DNA of 64,000 nt, taken from Notospermus geniculatus (Eukaryota; Nemertea; Pilidiophora; Heteronemertea; Lineidae). This document shows, in pieces, positions 51,101 to 54,100 of this stretch. Below the pieces are notes generated by a model, which worked only from the letters and a program-made list of their open reading frames with translations, did no database searches and was not told the DNA's origin. The position numbers were made by a program, and so were the translations under genes. Each line of letters begins with the position of its first letter. Positions within the stretch are counted from its first letter, which is position 1. The stretch lies in NCBI GenBank assembly GCA_002633025.1, contig NMRB01000936.1:97329-161328 (forward strand). Direction: 5' to 3'.

Positions 51101-54100
51101 AAAGAGCCAGAAGCAGAGTGTGACTTCCCGAAGGGGTGATCCCGTAACATCTGGCCAAGCAAGACTAGCATCAGGCCCACAGCAGATCCATCACCAACTG
51201 TAACAAAAGCTATACCGGTAATAAAAGCATTTCATTGTTCCTCACATAAGATCCATTTCCTTGCAGGGTTCAGTCCAAGGTCCAGATGAGTTTGCCGATG
51301 GTCTTGTTAGAGGTGTGCAGAGCCTCTTCGGCCATACAGTGGGTAAGTATTCTTCATGTTACAAGTCTATTGACTGGTGAAAAAATCGGCACGAGGTTGC
51401 TATATTTGGTGTCGTCTCGCAGGTGTTTAGGTATCTCTCTGTCGCACGTCTGTCCCTTGCCACTAAAATGATGCAATATTCTGTCTCCAGGTGGAGCTGC
51501 TGGTGCTGTCGCGCAGATTACAGGATCGCTTGGTCGCGGATTGGCTGCACTGTCGTTTGATGATGATTTCAAAAGGGTAAGAGGGGCTAAAGTACCGGTA
51601 TTCCTCACACCTGAATCCTTTGATTCCCTCAGGGCCTACAACAGGTTACTTGCGTTGACAGGGCCTAGGAGGGCTGAGAAGAGACTTCATGCCTGGCTAC
51701 CAGGTTGAACAAACTGAGCTTTTGCTGTCCTCTGTATCTTATGTAAAGTACGTCATCTTTGTTTTGAATGAGTGCGAATTAAAGGTGCTCTAGTTCGAAT
51801 TGTAAACATTACGGTGTGCCACCTATTGTCAACTTCTGGTACTAACAAATCAGATAAAATCGAATTAAATCTCACCTTTCACAACTTTTTGTTTGTGTTT
51901 GAGCGTAAAATCATAAATATATTTCAGTTACAAGAATATTTATCAAGATAGATATAAAAATAGATAACATTGAATGTTTTGGTATACACGGTGCTGCCAC
52001 CTGTCCGAGGAAAAATAACTATTATAATCAACCATGTAAATAAACAAACCGTAATGTTTACAATTCGAACTAGAGCACCTTTAAATTGATTTGTTTCCTT
52101 ACAGCGACGACGGCAAAGAATGAACAAAGCGAGGAACCTCCCTGAGAGTTTGGTGATCGGTGGTCGTGGATTCGTCATGGGGGTCGCCCTGGGTCTCTCA
52201 GGGATCTTCGTCAGGCCCTTCAAGGGCATACAGGAGGAGGGCATTGAAGGATTCTTTAAGGGCATTGGGAAGGGTCTGTTGGATCTGATCACAAAACCTG
52301 CTGGAGGTGTTTTGGATATGGTCAGCATGGCTTTTGATGGGATAAGGAGGTGAGATTTTCTGATCCTCTATTCTCTGTTGTCAGTTCTCATCTGGTTGTC
52401 ATCTGCAGACAGTATTCCCAACTAAGTTTCTGTTGACCGAGGATTAAATTTCTGTTGACCAAGAACTGAATTGCTGTTAACCACTCCTCCTATCTCTCGC
52501 TGTGTGGAAAATGATTAGGTGTATGGAGTATGTGAAATGTGACGCCTCAGTGGTGTGGCGGGGACTGTTTGGTTCTATTAATAATTTACATGCTATGTAA
52601 CCGTGTTGGTTGTATTGTGTGACCATCTTGACCAAGGCAAATAAATAACTTCTGAAGTCTAGGCATACACTCCTCCTTGGCCTCGTGCTGGTTATAACCC
52701 TGTAGCACTCAAGCTTATGTAATTTTTTATCCATCTGTTCCTCAAGAGTTTGTAAAAATGAGCAATTTCAACAAGAAAAAAATGTACTAAACATCAGTAA
52801 ACGGACGACGCCATGTCAAGGGCTCAGAACATCAGCTCAGGAAGAAAAATATTTTGGTTCAGAATTTTTATGCCAGATGTCAGCACCAGTCACGGGGCGT
52901 CCAAGGGCGTTTGGAGGAAATCTGAAGCGGGCGTTCACGGGCGTTTGGAGTGCTAAAGGGTTGAAGACAGATTCTCACAAGTTGTCTTGATGGCACATAT
53001 CATATTTCTTTTGGGTGGTCTTCTATGAAATTGAAGTCAATTTTGCAATTCTAGTTGCTACTATTTTAGTTTTCTCTGTTATTTTCAGAGCTGCTGAAAT
53101 GGGAGAACACGTTGTTATTCGCATGCGTCTCGCAAGATACATCCAACTCGACCTCGGTCTGAAGCCATACTCACCATACCAGGCGGTCGGACAGCGCCTC
53201 CTGCTGGACTTGTGCAAAGGAGAATACGCCAAGACTGACCACTACTGGGCGCACGCTCCTCTTAGCAAAGAAGATGGTGCTGATGTTGCCTTGGTTACGA
53301 CCAGGTAAGGAAGATTCTGGTTGCTGGTCCTACAGAGGCAGTTCTGTTGTTCACCATTGTTGACCTCCTTGTTCAGGCCCTACAAAGGCAGCTCTGGTGT
53401 TCACCATTGTTGACCTTGTTCAGGCCCTACAGAGGCAGCTCTGGTGTTCATCATTGTTGACCTCCTTGTTCGGGCCCTACAGAGGCAGCTCAACAGGTGT
53501 TCACCATTGTTGACCTCCTTGTTCAGGTCCTACAGAGGCAGCTCAACAGGTGTTCACCATTGTTGACCTCCTTGTTCAGGCCCTACAGTGGCAGCTCTGG
53601 TGTTCACCACTGTTGACCTCCTTATTCAGCCCCAGGGTGACCTTGGAGATTCCGTGACCCTGACCTTTTTGTCTTTCAGGCGAGTTTTCTTGCTGGAGAA
53701 GTGCAGATTCTGGGGCAACTGGGACATCGAGATGAACGAGAAGTTGGAGAACATCATCGGTATCCCAGCAGTGGTAGATGCTAAACTTGTCTTCAAGGTT
53801 AAAAAGGTATGTTTGATTCTAAAGTTCAAGGTCGTATCTAAGTTGTGTTAATATCTATTTGGCGTGGCCTACACGAGACTACAGCACTCATTCTTTGAAG
53901 TCCTAGACCAGTTTCACGGTGTCAACAATCGGTGCCATCTTCTGGATCACTGGTACTCCACCACGGGTTCTTGTGGTTGGGGGATAGGACCTTAAACACT
54001 TTAAAGTGTAAGGTCCCCAACCACAAGAATCTGTGACTCCAACTGCAGTATTGTTAGTCTCAGTTTCATTCATCCGTTCGTCATTGTCCTTCTCTCCATC

